Source of the DNA: Nocardioides sp.
GTDB taxonomy: Bacteria > Actinomycetota > Actinomycetes > Propionibacteriales > Nocardioidaceae
Assembly (NCBI RefSeq): GCF_030019515.1
Contig: NZ_JASEEQ010000003.1
Location: 248,001-312,000, forward strand
Direction: 5' to 3'
DNA length: 64,000 nt
A model generated the notes under the pieces. That model did not search any database. It saw only the letters and a program-made list of their open reading frames with translations, and was not told the origin of the DNA. Position numbers and translations under genes: made by a program. Positions 63,525 through 64,000 of this stretch are shown piece by piece. Position 1 is the first letter of the stretch; the number at the start of each line of letters is the position of its first letter.

Positions 63525-64000
63525 CTACCGGGTGGCGCGGTGCAGGGCGACGATGCCGCCGGAGAGGTTGCGCCAGGCCGGGGCCTGCCAGCCGGCCTCG
63601 GCGACCAGCGTCGCCAGCCCGGCCTGGTCGGGCCAGGCGCGGATCGACTCGGCCAGGTAGACGTAGGCGTCCGGCGCCGAGGAGACGGCCCGGGCGATCG
63701 AGGGCAGCGCCCGCATCAGGTACTCGAGGTAGACGGTGCGGAACGGCGCGAACGTCGGATGGCTGAACTCACACACGACCAGGCGGCCACCGGGCCGGGT
63801 CACCCGGAGCAGCTCTCGCAGCCCCGCGAGCGGATCGACGATGTTGCGCAGCCCGAACGAGATGGTGACCGCGTCGAAGGTCGCGTCGGCGAAGGGCAGC
63901 CGGGTGCCGTCGCCGGCGGTGAAGGGCAGGTGCGGCAGCGCCTGCTTGCCGACCCGCAGCATGCCGAGGGAGAAGTCGCAGGGCACCACGCTCGCACCCC
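63525..64000 (-). CDS. menG: Demethylmenaquinone methyltransferase (partial)
   Basis: The C-terminal 158 residues of a UbiE/MenG methyltransferase; the 5' part with the first SAM motif lies beyond the right edge. Visible marks are [35 protein letters not shown] and [20 protein letters not shown]. It methylates demethylmenaquinone to menaquinone, the electron acceptor of the adjacent Complex I. Confidence 0.9.
   Translation of the reverse strand, partial: GASVVPCDFSLGMLRVGKQALPHLPFTAGDGTRLPFADATFDAVTISFGLRNIVDPLAGLRELLRVTRPGGRLVVCEFSHPTFAPFRTVYLEYLMRALPSIARAVSSAPDAYVYLAESIRAWPDQAGLATLVAEAGWQAPAWRNLSGGIVALHRATR

Overview
The window is high-GC DNA with frequent GTG starts, tightly overlapping genes (ATGA, GTGA and TGATG junctions) and many apparently leaderless promoters. 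It carries hadA/hadB mycolate-type dehydratases, a C4-type ribosomal protein L33, a korA/korB 2-oxoacid:ferredoxin oxidoreductase and a complete 14-gene nuo operon. Together these point to an aerobic, menaquinone-using actinobacterium, most likely close to Nocardioides (inference, no search was run).

Positions 1-14.6 kb look like an accessory catabolic region. On the left are a Rieske oxygenase alpha subunit (cut by the window edge) and a 3-Cys ferredoxin. A divergent IclR regulator comes next, followed by permease, binding protein and ATPase genes of a CUT2-type ABC transporter and an 8-oxoguanine-deaminase-like amidohydrolase. Facing it is a frameshifted PucR-type regulator. A second, opposite-strand operon runs MOSC protein, second 3-Cys ferredoxin, ABC ATPase, permease, binding protein, with a divergent LysR regulator. 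The families suggest uptake and oxidation/deamination of a purine-like or other N-heterocyclic compound; the substrate is not determinable from sequence alone.

Positions 14.7-31.3 kb are mostly housekeeping: an aminotransferase, an adenosine-deaminase-family enzyme, a frameshifted small membrane protein, murB, hadB, hadA, a lipoprotein, rpmG, tRNA-Met and tRNA-Thr, a thioesterase, an amidase, a ROK regulator, tag, a CHRD protein, pirin, a YdeP/FdhF-like molybdopterin oxidoreductase, a proline-rich membrane protein, a DUF1905 protein and an aldo/keto reductase. An 84-bp tandem repeat array lies at 31.3-31.65 kb.

Positions 31.6-40.6 kb hold a homogentisate (tyrosine/phenylalanine) catabolism cluster (hmgA, an unknown protein, fahA, a flavin monooxygenase), a metallophosphoesterase, a tiny leaderless ORF, three tandem DksA/TraR-type zinc-finger paralogues, a DadA-like oxidase and tRNA-Tyr. 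Positions 40.7-46.4 kb hold yajQ, korA-korB, a decayed secreted-protein pseudogene, rarD and a 32-bp tandem repeat.

Positions 46.4-64 kb (all minus strand) are the respiratory block: menG (cut by the right edge), a regulatory region with a strong Rex/Crp-like palindrome, nuoA to nuoN, and a polyprenyl diphosphate synthase translationally coupled to nuoN. Quinone methylation, side-chain synthesis and Complex I are thus adjacent. No CRISPR array, insertion sequence, integrase or replication origin was seen.
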